DNA of 64,000 nucleotides from Lepeophtheirus salmonis (GCF_016086655.4 NC_052131.2:36333705-36397704), one strand, 5' to 3'; positions 1 to 11,808 are shown, counted from the first letter of the stretch. Translations and numbers: made by a program. Notes: generated by a model from the letters alone, not told the origin.

Positions 1-174
1 AATGATATAGAGATCTGGTCCTTAATTGAATTTTGCAGCATTTCCTTCAAAAAGGAGTGGAAAAAAGGCCTACAAATCATTTTCTAATAATCCTATTCTT
101 CCTAATTGTAAATATATTCTTCATTTATATTAAGTAATTGTATATAAACTTACAAAAAGCTAATTGAATTCAAC

Positions 175-300
175 TTAAAAACCTTCAGAGCACTGATCAG
201 AGTCGAAAAAAGAAGAAGAGTTCACAGCTGACAACAAAATACTATGTAATTTTTTTATTTCTGTAGTAACACTACAAGATCTGGAAATATATCAGTATCA
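175..300 (+). repeat. Repeat P copy 1
   Basis: tcagagcactgatcagagtc, gaaaaaagaagaagag, then cagctgacaacaaaatacta and gtagtaacac. Part of a short dispersed family found five times in this window. Confidence 0.5.
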
Positions 301-324
301 ATTTGATAGAGGACATCTTTGACA

Positions 325-1236
325 TACCCAGTGGTACATTAAAATCTGGCCATATTGAAATTTAAACTTCAACAACACATAATCTATCTAAGAGTTCCAC
401 TTGTTTAGATGATATTAATTATTCATCATAGTACCTTGTATCCTCTAAACAAGTGGACCTCCTACATCTATTAATTGACAATAAAATTTCAAGAAAATTA
501 ATACTATTAATGGATGTGTGTTTGAACTCTCTTAATCATTAATATTGATATATAATAGCTGCAATGATGGCTTCCAGGTGGCGGTGGTAGGCCTAGCATC
601 CGTTTTGGATGTAGTTCCAGTACTGCTAGACAGTGGCTTTGAAGGCCTCGGTTTTTGGATGAAAGACACAGCTGGCCTTCCCTTTGCCCAAAATGTGAAG
701 TCGAGGTGATGTCATCAGGGCTTGGGGGGGTCAAAATTCCCAAAAAATCAAAAACTCACAAAAGAGTCTTGCAAAGGAGGAGATGGGCCACTTTCATTGC
801 TACTGTAGAAAGTGGCCTATCCACACACACAAGGCTCTTTCCACCTACTTTTTTGATAGCTCTCTCGACAGTCTGGTGTTTAACCCCAAAATGAAAGTGA
901 GGGGATTGGCCTGGGCTGGTTTCTTTAACTCCTCCGGATTAAGTTTGGTCTTTTTGAATGAACCCTTATTCCTCTCCATTGTTTTGGACTTGTTGACGGC
1001 GTAGGTTGTGGTCCTGGAGACGTTCAACTGCTTGGATTACCCTAATGGAAATTTGTCGTTCACGTTCAAGTGTTATTTTCTCTACTACTATGTAAGCTGG
1101 AGAGCTCGGCTTTTTTTTTTCTTCTTGTAACTAACTGTTTATGCTTTAATATATCCAATATGAGCTACTTTCCAGCACTGAACCTTAATTAACTGTTGAA
1201 TTAGTAAGTGTTCAGTTTTTATTGGACCACTCGGTA
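325..1236 (-). mobile_element. Family A copy 1 (Tc1/mariner-like, non-autonomous)
   Basis: Both ends are present: the left end reads as a degenerate ACCGGGTGG type (acccagtggtacattaaaa) and the right end as its inverse (ttggaccactcggta). The transposase is read on the minus strand. Its N-terminal part (about 1027 to 845) is a helix-turn-helix-like region with the motif KTKLNPEELKKPAQANPL. The C-terminal part near 740-560 resembles the P(D)ANPLDY end and the HxLEAIIAA tail seen in sister copies, but in broken frames. The part that should carry the first two catalytic aspartates is missing, so the copy cannot code for an active enzyme. An extra stretch of about 80 bp with a perfect 14-bp inverted repeat sits at 390-470 and is absent from other copies. 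Confidence 0.8.
390..470. repeat. Small fold-back insertion inside A1
   Basis: Positions 396-409 (TCCACTTGTTTAGA) and 444-457 (TCTAAACAAGTGGA) are perfect inverted repeats of 14 bp with a 34-nt loop. Compared with copy A2 the whole stretch from about 390 to 470 is extra, and ATCTA-type sequence occurs on both sides, as a short target duplication would. Too short to classify. Confidence 0.55.
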
Positions 1237-1927
1237 CACACACGGTAAAACTCTCCTGGCTGTGACCCATCAATGGCCATCTCATTTTCTAAAATGAACC
1301 ATCAGAAGTTCATACATTATAATCTTCCATCCGTTCTAAAATAACAAAGTTGGCTTCTATGAAATACATTTATAAGGAGGTGGAAATTAATTACTTTTGT
1401 TTACCTTAGAAATAAAATCGACTGGACATATATATGTTCTTACAACTTTTAAGATTGAAGCCAAGAAAATGATTCCAACTCAAATGTATATATATATGAT
1501 ATTTCATAATTTAGAATAAATATCAAATATACATATATTTATTCTATGATGATGTAATTAAATTGTATTAGAGGTAATGAGTTTTAATATTTCCACCTCT
1601 TATGAATCTCCTTTCATTTAATTCTTGGAACAAGGCATGGAAGAGCCTTGAGTCTCACACTACCTCGAAACGGTGTCAATAATATTAATAATAACTATGT
1701 AATTGTTATGTACATTTAAGCTGAAGAGTCGAGGGAGCGTTCATTTTAACGATGTGTATATGAAATGAATGAAATATTTAATTACAGGGTATGAAAAATT
1801 ATATGACGTGTAGGACTGTTGCGTTGATTCTCCTTGTGAAGCTTTGAATAATTAGAGGACTTTAACCTTTGATTTATATCAGACTTTGTTTATTCTATAA
1901 AGTTTTTAATAAAATTGATTTTGTATA
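1237..1927. other. AT-rich intergenic stretch with a possible MITE
   Basis: No coding sequence seen. At 1369-1607 two imperfect inverted repeats of about 18 bp (tataaggaggtggaaa on the left, tttccacctcttatga on the right) bracket about 240 bp of AT-rich sequence with runs of TA. This fits a small MITE, but no second copy was found in the window. Confidence 0.35.
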
Positions 1928-2335
1928 TAGTAGAGGGGGAGGACTCAAAAATTAGAACATTTTAAAATCCGTTTTCACTTCTACATATTTTGATTTCGTG
2001 CCATTTTTATGGGAAACTTTTGAAGCATAAGTTGGTAATTCAACAATTTTTTTAACTTTTTAATCAAGATTTATGAATGATGTGTTCAATAGGGGGGACA
2101 AACAGAAGCACAGGAGGCCTAGATGAAGTCTGGAGACAAGTTATGCATCAGTCATCCGTGATCACAGCCTTCAGGGTATCGACATTCGGGTGAGAAGTCT
2201 TGTTCGTGTTGCTTTCTAAGACGTACCAAACAGCGAAGTCCAGGGAGTTCATGCCGGGTGAGTGAGGACGAAGACAAGAAATCTGCCAGCCAGAAGGCTG
2301 CCATATTCTCCCTGCAGAAATGGTTCGAAGTTAAT
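1928..2335 (-). mobile_element. Family D copy 1 (C-terminal end only)
   Basis: Starts with the family D terminal sequence (gggggaggactcaaaaatt) and runs into the C-terminal part of a minus-strand transposase. The segment 2120-2320 aligns base by base with 41200-41400 of copy D3 and reads, across frames, as a PDLTPLDFAVW motif followed by a PNVDTLKAVI-like stretch. The NPLDF type end implies a DDxD transposase of the Tc1/mariner superfamily rather than classical DD34E Tc1. Everything N-terminal of this is missing; the copy stops some 35 bp before mariner C1. Confidence 0.7.
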
Positions 2336-2369
2336 AAGGTGTTTAGGTCAAATTCAGGATATATGTATA

Positions 2370-3222
2370 TTAGGTTGGGAAAAAGTATTTTTCTTATTTT
2401 TCGAACATTTTTTTAAAACTAGGTAAAAATAACTTTTTCATTTGGTAGTCATATCGGATGATACGATAGATCATTGTAAATGTGTGAATGTAACAAACAC
2501 TTTTCAGTATTGTACATATCCAGTTCATTCATGAGTTATCATGTCGAATGGAATAATTTCCCAATATTGTAATAATTTCATAGACTGAATTTCCATCTGC
2601 GAATTGCTGCAGAATCGTAAATAGATCGATCCATTTCTGAAAGGGATTGTGACTGATGATGAAAAATAGACCACTAACGTCAATGTTAATCTACAAAGAT
2701 CGTAGTCAATCCAGGATTGACTGCCAACAAGGTGATGATGTGTATTTGGTGGGATTGGCAGGGAATAATTTATTATGAGCTACTCCCCTCTGGTCAAAAG
2801 CTCAATTTTACCATCTTCCGTTGACAACTTTACCGTTTGAAGGTGGTGTCGAACAGAAGTGGCCAGTATATGTGAATATGAGACAACAATACATAATCAA
2901 GACTACGTCAGGCTGCACACATCTTTGATGACGCTTCAGAGGCACCAGGAGCTCGGATGGGAAGTTTTTATGCATCCACCCCACAGATCTGTCAGAAAGT
3001 GACTATTACCTATTCTTGTCTATGGTCCTCCCGCTTGGAGAGCTCTGAAAATTGGTTTGTGTGAGTTTTTTTATCAATAGGGACAAGGACTTTTACGAAG
3101 TGAGATTATCGTTGACAACAACTTATGGGACATACTTGGATGAAATTGGATGATTGTAGCACTTCTTATAAAGAATTGAAATAAAGTGAAAAATACGAAA
3201 TTACATTTTCCTTCGCCTTTTA
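2370..3222 (+). mobile_element. Family C copy 1 (mariner, inactive)
   Basis: Left end ttaggttgggaaaaagt and right end tacgaaattacattttcctt are mariner terminal repeats. The plus-strand interior encodes, over several frames, the mariner series WWDWQGIIYYELLP (about 2740-2790), HTSLMT and ELGWEVFMHPP (2915-2985), then the SDYxLFLS segment. Family knowledge: irritans-type mariner transposases have a DD34D catalytic triad. Here the frame changes several times, stops are frequent and the PYSPDLAP motif has become PHRSVRK. The copy is about 850 bp against about 1.3 kb for intact mariners, mostly because the N-terminal DNA-binding part is eroded. Confidence 0.82.
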
Positions 3223-3847
3223 CATAAAGAGGCATAGGTGATATAGGTATATTTTTAGTTTTATTAAAATTTTATTTCAATTATGCTGATAAATATTTTC
3301 TATTTTTAATTAATGATTAATAATACTGTGTCTAAATGCTTAAGAAATACTTCAACTTTGCCGTCATAGAAGATATTTGGCTTACAAAATTGCCAATATT
3401 ATATTATATTTGCTATGGTATGAAATTGATGCCAAAAGTTGCTTGATATTTTGTGTTTCATAGAACTTGGATGTGTTGATTTCTACACCTTATTATTGTC
3501 ACTATTACAGGGTCAGGTCAAACCCTTTTACATAGTTTTAAGGTGTGCACTCTGCAAACTCCTTGGATGTCTCTCAAATGTCAAGTTGTTGTATTTCTAT
3601 TTATGGCATTCAAGGCTCTTTCTAACTTTGATATTTACTATTTACTAGGTAACGAGGAAATTATCTTAAATTCCGTATGTTTGTTTTTCTTTTAAAAATC
3701 AATCAACTTTGACTTCATCATTTTAATTGCTTATTAATTAGATATACGTCGATAGTTAATCAAATATCGTGTATACAGTAAATATATATAATAATTATAT
3801 AATATTGTACATGGTCAGTGTTTTTCTTTAACTGTGCATATTGACTA
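3223..3847. other. AT-rich intergenic stretch
   Basis: No repeat match, RNA gene or convincing coding sequence was seen. A 69-codon open frame at 3439-3648 is rich in Leu and Phe and has no supporting motif. Confidence 0.5.
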
Positions 3848-4773
3848 TACCGGGTGGGCCATTAAAATCTAAACACATTGAATTTTAAACTTCCACAGGA
3901 TATAATTAATTAATTAACAATATAATTTCAGCAAAATTAATACTATATATAAATGTGTGTCTGTGCTCTCTTAATCATTAATGTAACCGCCATGCACGGT
4001 AATAATGGCTTCCAGGCGGTGGTAGAAGGCCTGGCACCCACTGTAGATGTAGTCCTCTGTCATGGCATCACAGTGCTGGTTAACAACGGCTTTGAGGACT
4101 TCGGCGTTTGAATTTTAAACTTCCACAAGATATAATTTATTAATTAACAATATAATTTCAGCCAAATTAATACTTTAAACGCCTCAGCGTTTGGATGACG
4201 GAGAGGGCTGGCTTTTCCTTCGACTTGAACCTAAAAAGTGTAGTCGAGAGGGTTGGCATCAGGGCTGTAGTGGTGTCATAAGTGTTTATACGGGAACAAC
4301 TTGTCCAAACGTTCCTGTGTCTTTTTTTAGATATGGTCAGGAGGACCATTCAGCTAGGAAACTATATCTCCAACAGGATAATTTTCTTGCACAAACGGCA
4401 AAAGGTTTTCCTCCCATGTAGATACATAGTAAGGCACCATGATCTGGTGCCCTACCAGAAGGTTGTCTTACCGTCGGAGGCCAAAAGTCCAAGAACAAGA
4501 CGGAGGAAGGGTTTTTATGGTATTAAGTGTCCTCATTGATACATCAATGTCTCCGAGGCTTAAGCACCTGTCATTATAACTATTCCTCGAATGGAAATCC
4601 GTTGATCACGTTCATGTGCCATTTTCTCGACTGGTACGTAAAATAGAGAGCTTAGGTTTTTTGTAATTAATTGTTTTTGCTTTAATATTTGGAAATATGA
4701 ATTAATTTCAATCCCTCAACCTTCATTACTTATTGAATTAGTAAGTGTCTACATTGCAATGAACCTCCCAATA
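3848..4773 (-). mobile_element. Family A copy 2 with internal filler duplication
   Basis: Left end taccgggtgggccattaaaa; the right end is eroded (acctcccaata). Minus-strand transposase remnants: the C-terminal tail at 3990-4110 and a much degraded core. A block of the element's own left subterminal region (3880-3947) is repeated almost exactly at 4110-4177, in the same orientation, between two copies of GCGTTTG. This copy is the most diverged in its middle and cannot encode a transposase. Confidence 0.78.
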
Positions 4774-6111
4774 CTTTTGCTTAGTAGTAGGGATATTGAA
4801 TTATAATTCAAAATCTAAGGTTTGCCTCCAAATTGTACATAAAAAGTCGTCCTATTGAATAATTGTCGCTAAATGACATTGTAATATTACATAGTTATCA
4901 ATCAATCTTCACCATCAAGGATCGAATGTTTATTGCAGAAGCTCATTCAAGATTTTTAAACCCAGAGTGGGTGGTGATTTCAAGAGTGTCTCAATATAAA
5001 GGATTTGAAATCTTCAGATTACCAAAAATCTGTGAGAGGGTAATGCCCCGTAGCCTTGATAATATCAGCTGCATTTTATATTATTGGGAGGGGGCCCCCA
5101 AATATAGGAAATAATGCTTCCTTCAGAGGTAAAAGTCAACATTGCGATGTCCAATTAAAAAAAGGAAAGAGTAGACACAACAACCATTTCTCCTTTTCGA
5201 ATTTTGAACGTAGTTTTTTTTTCATTACAAAAATCTCAGCTATGACTATTAGGATATTGTTACGGCATGATGAGTTTAAATGTTTTCTTTAAAAGGTAAT
5301 TCAAATTTCGCCCAAATACTTGTGTCTTGCAATTTTTTCCTTGATGACCTACTTCGTTATGACTTTTTCCCCCTGAATGACATTAAATCTTTAAAAAGAA
5401 TATCATTCCTTTCTTAAAAAAGCAAACAAAATATTGTCCAAGGATATATAAATATTTATAGATTTCTAGTTCCCTCAGAATTGGGGGAAGCAATTATCCC
5501 ACACCATCTTTCTATACATATGGGAATAGTATATTCCTTAATATAGTTTTAATAAAAATAAATCAGCAAATCATGTGAAAATGATGCCCTGTAGTCAGCA
5601 CCTATATATTTATGACGTTTGGGACGATAGGAAAGGGACTGGACCAGACGATTTTATTTTTCATATCCCTATAATGTAGATAAATACAGTTATATTGAAG
5701 AAAATGAATTTAAGACAAACATCAATGTAAATCACGTCATTTTTACTTTGACCAATTGTAATATAACCATATTTAAAGAGTTCAAAGGTTATTTTCGCAC
5801 TGGTACATTCTATCTTTATAGATGCATAATACAAAAATACATATATTATAAATATTTCACATTTTTTATCCTTATAAAGAAGTTTGGATTTCATCCCAAA
5901 AAGGTACAGTTGCCTGCTTCCCTTAAAATCAAAAAACTATAGGCACAAAATTTGGATTTTAATTATATATATAATAGAATGAAAATTATTTTATCAAAAG
6001 TTCAATCATTTTCGTACTTTTATCTTTGAGGTATTGCATAAAAAATAATTTTTAAGCGTGAAAGTAATTTTTTAAAAAAGGAATATTTTTGTAATAATGT
6101 AATTCGTCTTG
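4774..6111. other. AT-rich intergenic stretch
   Basis: About 1.3 kb with no recognised repeat or gene. The small open frames (4863-5114, 5056-5292, 5661-5942 on both strands) look like chance AT-rich frames: they overlap each other and carry no motif I recognise. Confidence 0.5.
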
Positions 6112-6902
6112 AATCATTTTTATTTAATATGTCCCCCCTTCATTCTGAACTGTGGCTTCAATAGATGGACGAACAGGAGTACAGCTGACCTTGATGAAGT
6201 CCGAGGACAAGTTTTTTCACTCCTCCGTGATCACGGCCTTCAGGGCATCGACATTTGTGGGATAAGTCTGGTTCATCTTGCCCTTCAAGATGCACCAAAC
6301 AGGATGAGGACAAATGCAATAAGTCTACCGGCCAGAAGGCAGCTTTCTTCTTCCTTGCAGAAATGTTGCACCTTCTTGGACGTGTTTTCTGTCTTGGGTG
6401 GACATATATTTGTTCCTGGTGAGCGTGCTCTTCAGCCATGGCAAGAGATGATACCTGAGGATCTTGTAGTAGACGCCCGTGTTGACTTTCTCGTTGGCCT
6501 TGAAGATGTAGGGAGGCATATTGCCACCGTCGGATAGCTCAACAGCGAAGCACCTGACCTGATCTGTATGTTTGGCCTTGAAGGTTCGAGTTGGATGTTT
6601 GGTGTTGAAGGTTCCCTCGACCTGAGCTCTTGATTCATTCAAGAAGTGGTTATTTATACTGCTCAGAACAGCGTCCACCGTAAAAATCTTCTTGTCGGAG
6701 ATCGACTTGTGAGCTCAGGAGATCGTAGACCCTCTCTGCCTTCTTGTTTTTTGCTCTGACATTTTTGATTACACAAAAACAAAAATGAAATTTTAGCTTT
6801 TTTGTCTGCTCATTCGAATAGGCCTAAGTACAAATTGTCAGACTATTAAATCTGAGACTAGAGGGCATTGAAGAAGATTCTGATTATAGAGTCCTCACCC
6901 TG
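6112..6902 (-). mobile_element. Family D copy 2 (Tc1/mariner-like transposase remnant)
   Basis: The right end (gagtcctcaccctga) is the family D terminal repeat; the left end is truncated. Minus-strand transposase is readable in pieces. The first catalytic block is SDKKIFTVD near 6690, where the expected form is SDEKIFTVD, so the aspartate is kept. An open stretch of 117 codons follows (6678-6325) with GGNMPPYIFKANEKVN and YYKILRYHLLPWLK, which is the fold between the first and second catalytic Asp. The second block is eroded to STQDRKHVQEG. The C-terminus (about 6320-6110) reads PNVDALKAVI plus IEATVQNEGG in shifted frames. Several frameshifts; no intact enzyme. Confidence 0.8.
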
Positions 6903-7514
6903 AATATTATTTGAACTATTGATTAGTTTCAATCAATTAACATTACTGAATGAAAACTCGATACTCACTCATCGAGAAATAAGTTGAGACAAATGTTGTA
7001 ATCTTAGTGTGTCATATTTTATATATTTACTCTTCAGAAACATGCATGTTTATATATTCAGGGCAGGATCCTGAAGAGGTTTACTAAAGTGATTTCTTCA
7101 ATCTAAAACACTGATCAGTAGTGGCGTCAGTAGTATCTTTTTTTGGGGAGAGGGGAATTTTTGAAGCCACAAAAATGTTTTCTCATCTATAACTTTCTTT
7201 TTTCAAAAGGAAATAAGACAAGTTTTAAAAATAAGAAAAGTTTAATTTTTGTTTGATAATGAGAGTAAAATAGTGTTCTACAAACTTTTGAAAATAATAC
7301 CAGATACGTGACGTCCACCATTGTTCAAACACAGAATAAGCCGACCCAAAACCAAGGAGCGTTTAGATAGTCAACGCAATACTCCAATACTTGATTGCAA
7401 TTTTCAAGATAACTTTAAAGGTTGAGTTTTCTGAAAAATTTGATTACTCTATTTTTCTTCATTTCTGACTCAAATTCAATTTTTTATCCACCCTTGGCTA
7501 CAATGCAGGCCAGT
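6903..7514. other. AT-rich intergenic stretch
   Basis: No gene or recognised repeat was seen. Contains T- and A-rich runs only. Confidence 0.45.
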
Positions 7515-7985
7515 AGATTTGTAATCGGAGTCGTGGAGTAGGAATTGGAGTCGGACCCATTTTTGGTATAGTCGGAAAATTTGTACTGACTCCGACTACA
7601 AAAATGATTATAATTTATATAAGCAAAACTTATTTATAAGCTAAGGCTTATTTGAGTATTGGTAAAGTTATTTTCTGAATGGTTATAAATTATCGATATT
7701 AAGTTCTATTAATTTATGAAAATTATGAAGTTAACTAATATATATATGTTTACTTCACAAATTTCCAACGTACTTTATAGTTTATACAATCCCAATTCCC
7801 AAACAATTCTTAAGTCTAAATTATTATGTTAGCTAGAGTATAGCCACTAGTCGTGTTATACTTTTTAATAGCCAATGTCATCAGAGAAAAACACAACATT
7901 GTAGTCAGATGTTGTGTTTATTGTGCATTATCCGAAACTTATAAATGCATTTAATATATATATATAGATTTTGATCCATTGCATT
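7515..7985 (+). repeat. Repeat J copy 1
   Basis: About 470 bp that aligns in the same orientation with 44640-45145. It opens with GAGTCGGAGT-like runs (ggagtcgtggagtagg, gactccgactac), then an AT-rich body with matched landmarks such as ataaaacttatttataa, tacaatcacaattcccaa and ctaaattattat. No open reading frame and no obvious terminal inverted repeat, so the class is unknown. Confidence 0.7.
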
Positions 7986-8877
7986 TCTTGTTCATCTAGT
8001 TAAACATCTTATATTCTCTGCTACAGAGATCGCTGTAATATTTTATTAGTTGCATTAAAATGCAATTTATGCGAAAACAATTTGAGATTATAATATTCCA
8101 AATAGATTACAAAAAATTACAAGCATATGTTGATTGTGTACCTGAGCTAAACCATCTCCGTATTATTGAGTCAAAAACAAAAAGTGATGAAACTACTTTC
8201 GGTCTCCCCTACGTTACTCAATTACTTCATCATTGAATTTTGTAATGGATACATTTGTTTTAACTCCTACTAGTAATAATTATCTTTCAGTTGGATAAGC
8301 ACACGGCTTCATCTATTGCCTGAAAAGGAAAATCATAATTTACAAAAAACATATTATATACAATACAATACACTGCAATTAAGTTGAGGTTTAGATAAAG
8401 ATTGATTCCTTTCGCATCCTTGCGTTGGTTTCATTCTCTTAATTAAATAATTAGCAACTGAATTGTGGTACACCGTTAGTAAGATACGCTATAATTTTAA
8501 GAGTTTAAGCTAAGTGTGGGTATTTAGATACATTTATGAACTATGGGGTCCTTCACTTCATCCTTTTTCTTCCTTATTTTCAGGAAGTTGGAGAAAAAAG
8601 ACTGATGATAAATACATTGATTATGCTTTAAATTTTGCTTTGATTATGATAGCATCTGCAAGGGCATAAAATACCATATACCATATACCATGTGGAATTA
8701 TAAACGTAGTATTGTGCATTTTTCTAGCCAAGTAGTACCTATCTAACGTATACCTTCCTTGGAATATTAAACTACAATCCTTCAATGTGTGAGTATATGA
8801 GTGGATTTGGATCTCAGTACTTAATTTCTTTCTTTATACGTTTATGTAGATAATGAGATCCTAATTCACACTACATC
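7986..8877. other. AT-rich intergenic stretch
   Basis: No gene seen. A short tandem array of ATACCAT units lies at about 8669-8693. Confidence 0.45.
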
Positions 8878-8984
8878 GTGCAATACCCAGAGGAAGCTCG
8901 AAACTTAGAGACTTGGAAAGAAAAAAAATACAGAGCCTGCCATTCTTTAAATTTACATTTAACAAAAATCTTTATGAAGCTTTT

Positions 8985-9760
8985 GCTGATGCATAATCAA
9001 TGTCAAATTGATTTATCATATTCGGCCGCAATTGGTCATACACATGGTGACAAACCTCTTGCGGAAAGAGTTGCAAGTATAGGAAGTTTGGGTCCATGGC
9101 AGCCTACTCCTCGTCGACGGAGGCATTCATGGCTTCGGATGCTACAGGCCCTCTTCTCAATGTGCGAAAAGAAAGAAAGGTCCTGGGGATTGACATCCAG
9201 ACTGAATAGTGGCCACATTATCTTGTCCCATAAGGAAATGTTTTTAGATCAGAAGCTCTGAGTAGTTTTTGCAGTGTGAGTGGGGGACCCTTCTTATTGA
9301 AATACCACATTGTATTCGGGAAATTTTTCGGGACCTAAGGGAGCAGGGTGACCTTGAAAATGCCTCTGTACATGGGTGCCGTGGGCCTATACGCCTACAG
9401 TAAACAGATAAGGGCGTCCTTGAAGGCATCCACATTAATTATGTGTTTTTTTAGCTCTTTTTAGCTCTTCTAGCTTCTTTTAGCTATTTTTAGCTGTGGT
9501 CTAGCATCTTTTTAAATCTGTAGATGGTTTTACAAGCCCTTACATCAGGCTGGCCAGTAAAGAGTTAATGCCGTATGCCTTGAATTTCGCTGTGATGACA
9601 TTCCTTGTCCGATTTAAAAAAATTAAAAACAACAGGTACTTGAGATACATGGCTACTTATAAAATTACAGAGAGCTCTTATTTCCAAAAAGAGACACCCT
9701 CAAATCAATATAATACAAGTTTGCAAGTTTCATGTTTCCACCCCATACTTGACTCATTTG
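8985..9760 (-). mobile_element. Family H copy 1 (Tc1/mariner-like transposase remnant)
   Basis: Read on the minus strand across frames: VFQQEGSPTHTAKTTQSF (about 9320-9260) is the second catalytic block, normally VFQQDGAPAHTAKTTQ; here the catalytic Asp is replaced by Glu. It is followed by MWPLFSLDVNPQDLSFF (about 9218-9160), equivalent to MWPPYSPDLNPLDY, then HIEKRACSIR. The upstream half (9430-9760) aligns with copy H2 at 58.4-58.7 kb, including a shared block gagatacatggcta. A local TTTTTAGCT tandem (9450-9500) is expanded here but not in H2. Frameshifts and stops throughout; terminal repeats were not found. Confidence 0.65.
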
Positions 9761-10048
9761 CAAAAAAGAAAAAAAAACCTCATCACGATGATTATAATTT
9801 CAATGACTAATAAACATAAACAATTGTTTAATATATAGATTAGGGTGTACCAAGATATAAAGCCATTTTTTACAACAAAGTTCGACATTTTTTAAATTTG
9901 ATCTAAGCTTCATTAACTGCGTCAAAAAAAGGATGTTCACGAACGGAAGGTTAAAAACATTTATTGTAAATAATTTTTCTATAATTTGAATATATGTATG
10001 AAAAGTACATGTCACCTAGTACTCAAACCATAGCTAACCCTCTAAGAC

Positions 10049-10631
10049 AAGGATTCTCAACCTTTTTTTTACTGATGTACCACTAAGGAAATATTTATTT
10101 AGCCCAACTACTCCCTTACCAGCAAAAAGCATGTTTAGCTTCAATGAAAGGGGGGGCGTCCACAGGATGATATTTTTGAGGGGGTTTTGGTTTTGGAATT
10201 TTTTTTTAATCTAAAAATTAAATGTTCAGAAAAAAAAAATCAAAATATTAATTTTTTCGAAAAAAGACTCAAAAAACCATATTTATTCTCAAAAAAATAA
10301 ATTTTTTGGAATAAAATTTCATAAATCCATATATTTTTCAAAAATTTAAGTGTTTTTTTTGGAAAATAAATCAGGATCCTCAGTTGTTAACAAAAAATTA
10401 TTTTTCTTCGAAAAAAAATTCAAAAATCCTTTTGCTATTAAAAAAGTTAAACTTCAAATATTAAATTATATTAAAAAAGTTAAATTTCAAATATTAAATT
10501 ATATTAAAAAAAGTTCAAATATTACTTTTTGTACTGAATAACAAAAAATCCTTATTGTTTTTTGCTTTGGAGGGGGGGTTACAGTACCCAAGGGGTTGGG
10601 TTTGCGTACCTCCATTAAATAATCACTGCTC
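10049..10631. mobile_element. hAT-like non-autonomous element
   Basis: The left end caaggattctcaacctttt followed by gatgtaccactaagg, and the right end ttgcgtacctccatt..aatcactg, have the look of hAT terminal regions (CAGTGGTTCTCAACC type, known from many animals). The flanks ctctaaga and ctctaggg could be a decayed 8-bp target duplication. No transposase inside. Its middle (about 10147-10600) is repeat I, which occurs elsewhere without these ends and therefore is probably a nested insertion. Confidence 0.5.
10147..10600 (+). repeat. Repeat I copy 1 (AT-rich unit with G-rich border)
   Basis: The left border gggcgtccacaggatgata is followed by a G/T run (gagggggttttggttttgg) and then 350 bp of degenerate units alternating AAAAAAT and TTTTTTGGAA with a spacing of roughly 35-40 bp. 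It closes with a second G-rich border (tttggagggggggttacag). The same arrangement is seen at 36713-37124 (inverted), 37553-38155 and 54560-54815. No coding capacity. Confidence 0.6.
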
Positions 10632-11224
10632 TAGGGGAATGTTAAGTAATATTTTTCTATTTTTTCAAATAACTACACGTTTTTATTTCTAAGAACAATA
10701 TCTTTACTTAAAAATAGGTAAATATAAAAGATTTTTAGTTTTTTATAAGGAAGTTTTTGAGTTTTTTTTTGTAAGAAATGAAAAAAAATTTCAATAAAAA
10801 AAAAGTCTGAAAATTTTTAATCATATTTATAAAAAAAAATAGCAATTTTCTTCATTTTATAATTTTTCAACAAAAAATCTTGGTTTTTTGATAAGGGCAT
10901 ACGTTTTGCCAGACTGTAAGGTTATGAGTACGAAAATTTGCTTTTTTTCTAATGAATGATCCATTGATTATATAATTTCAATTGCATTCATAAAGTGGTT
11001 GAGTTAAAAATTGTTTCACTTCTCAAATTCCAAAGTTCATGCATGAAATATTATATGATACGTATGGATTTATTAGGTTTAGTTTATGTTCAAGTCAGCA
11101 CGGGGTATTCTTGTTCTAGAGCAATAAGTTTTATAATTGTGTTTCCTGAGATCACACAGAAAAAAACAAATACTATGGAACTTAACCAAAAAAAAATCTT
11201 AAATATTTTTCGCCCACAAACGTA
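10632..11224. other. AT-rich intergenic stretch
   Basis: Low-complexity A and T runs; no gene or recognised repeat. Confidence 0.45.
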
Positions 11225-11808
11225 TTAGATTGGGGAAAAAGCAATTTTGTATTTCCCGCTCTTTTTTGAAACTAAGTATATTTTGCTCATTATTGGTCAC
11301 ATCGGATCAAACGATAAGGTGTTGTTAAAATGAGAGTGTATACTACCAACAGTCGTTCGAGGGATCTTTTTTGATTCAATTCTTCCCTTTAATGTGGAAA
11401 AACTCGATCGTTTGAAGCTGTTGATCGAACAAAAACCGCCAGCATTGGTGAATTAGAGACTACAAGTCTGCACACATCTTTGATGACGCGCCAAAGCTCC
11501 GGGAGCTCGGATGGGAAGTTCTTATGTATCTACTCTATGGTCCGTACCTGGCAGCAAGTGACTACCACCTGTTCCTCTCTATGTCCAACATGCTTGGGAG
11601 TACAAATTTGGTGTTAATAGAAGCAAATTGAATGTCTGACTTTTTTGCCTATAGGGATAAGGGCTTCAACGTGAAGGCATTATGAAGTTAGATTCTCATT
11701 AACAACAATTTATCAAAAAAAGAGTGGTATACTTGTCTCAAATTGGAGGATAGGAACACTTCGTCCGAATCATTGAAGTAAAGACAAAAATAACTTTTTC
11801 CCCTAAAT
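11225..11808 (+). mobile_element. Family C copy 2 (mariner, internally deleted)
   Basis: Left end ttagattggggaaaaagc, right end ctttttcccctaa. The plus-strand interior keeps the stretch LDRLKLLIEQKPP (near 11400-11440) and the C-terminal run HTSLMTRQ, ELGWEVLM and SDYHLFLS (about 11468-11585). The conserved PYSPDLAP has become LYGPYLAA. The N-terminal and first catalytic parts have been removed by deletion, leaving 584 bp. Confidence 0.78.

Noticed and set aside
6109..6537. 142-codon plus-strand frame
   Set aside because: Antisense shadow of the family D transposase on the minus strand.
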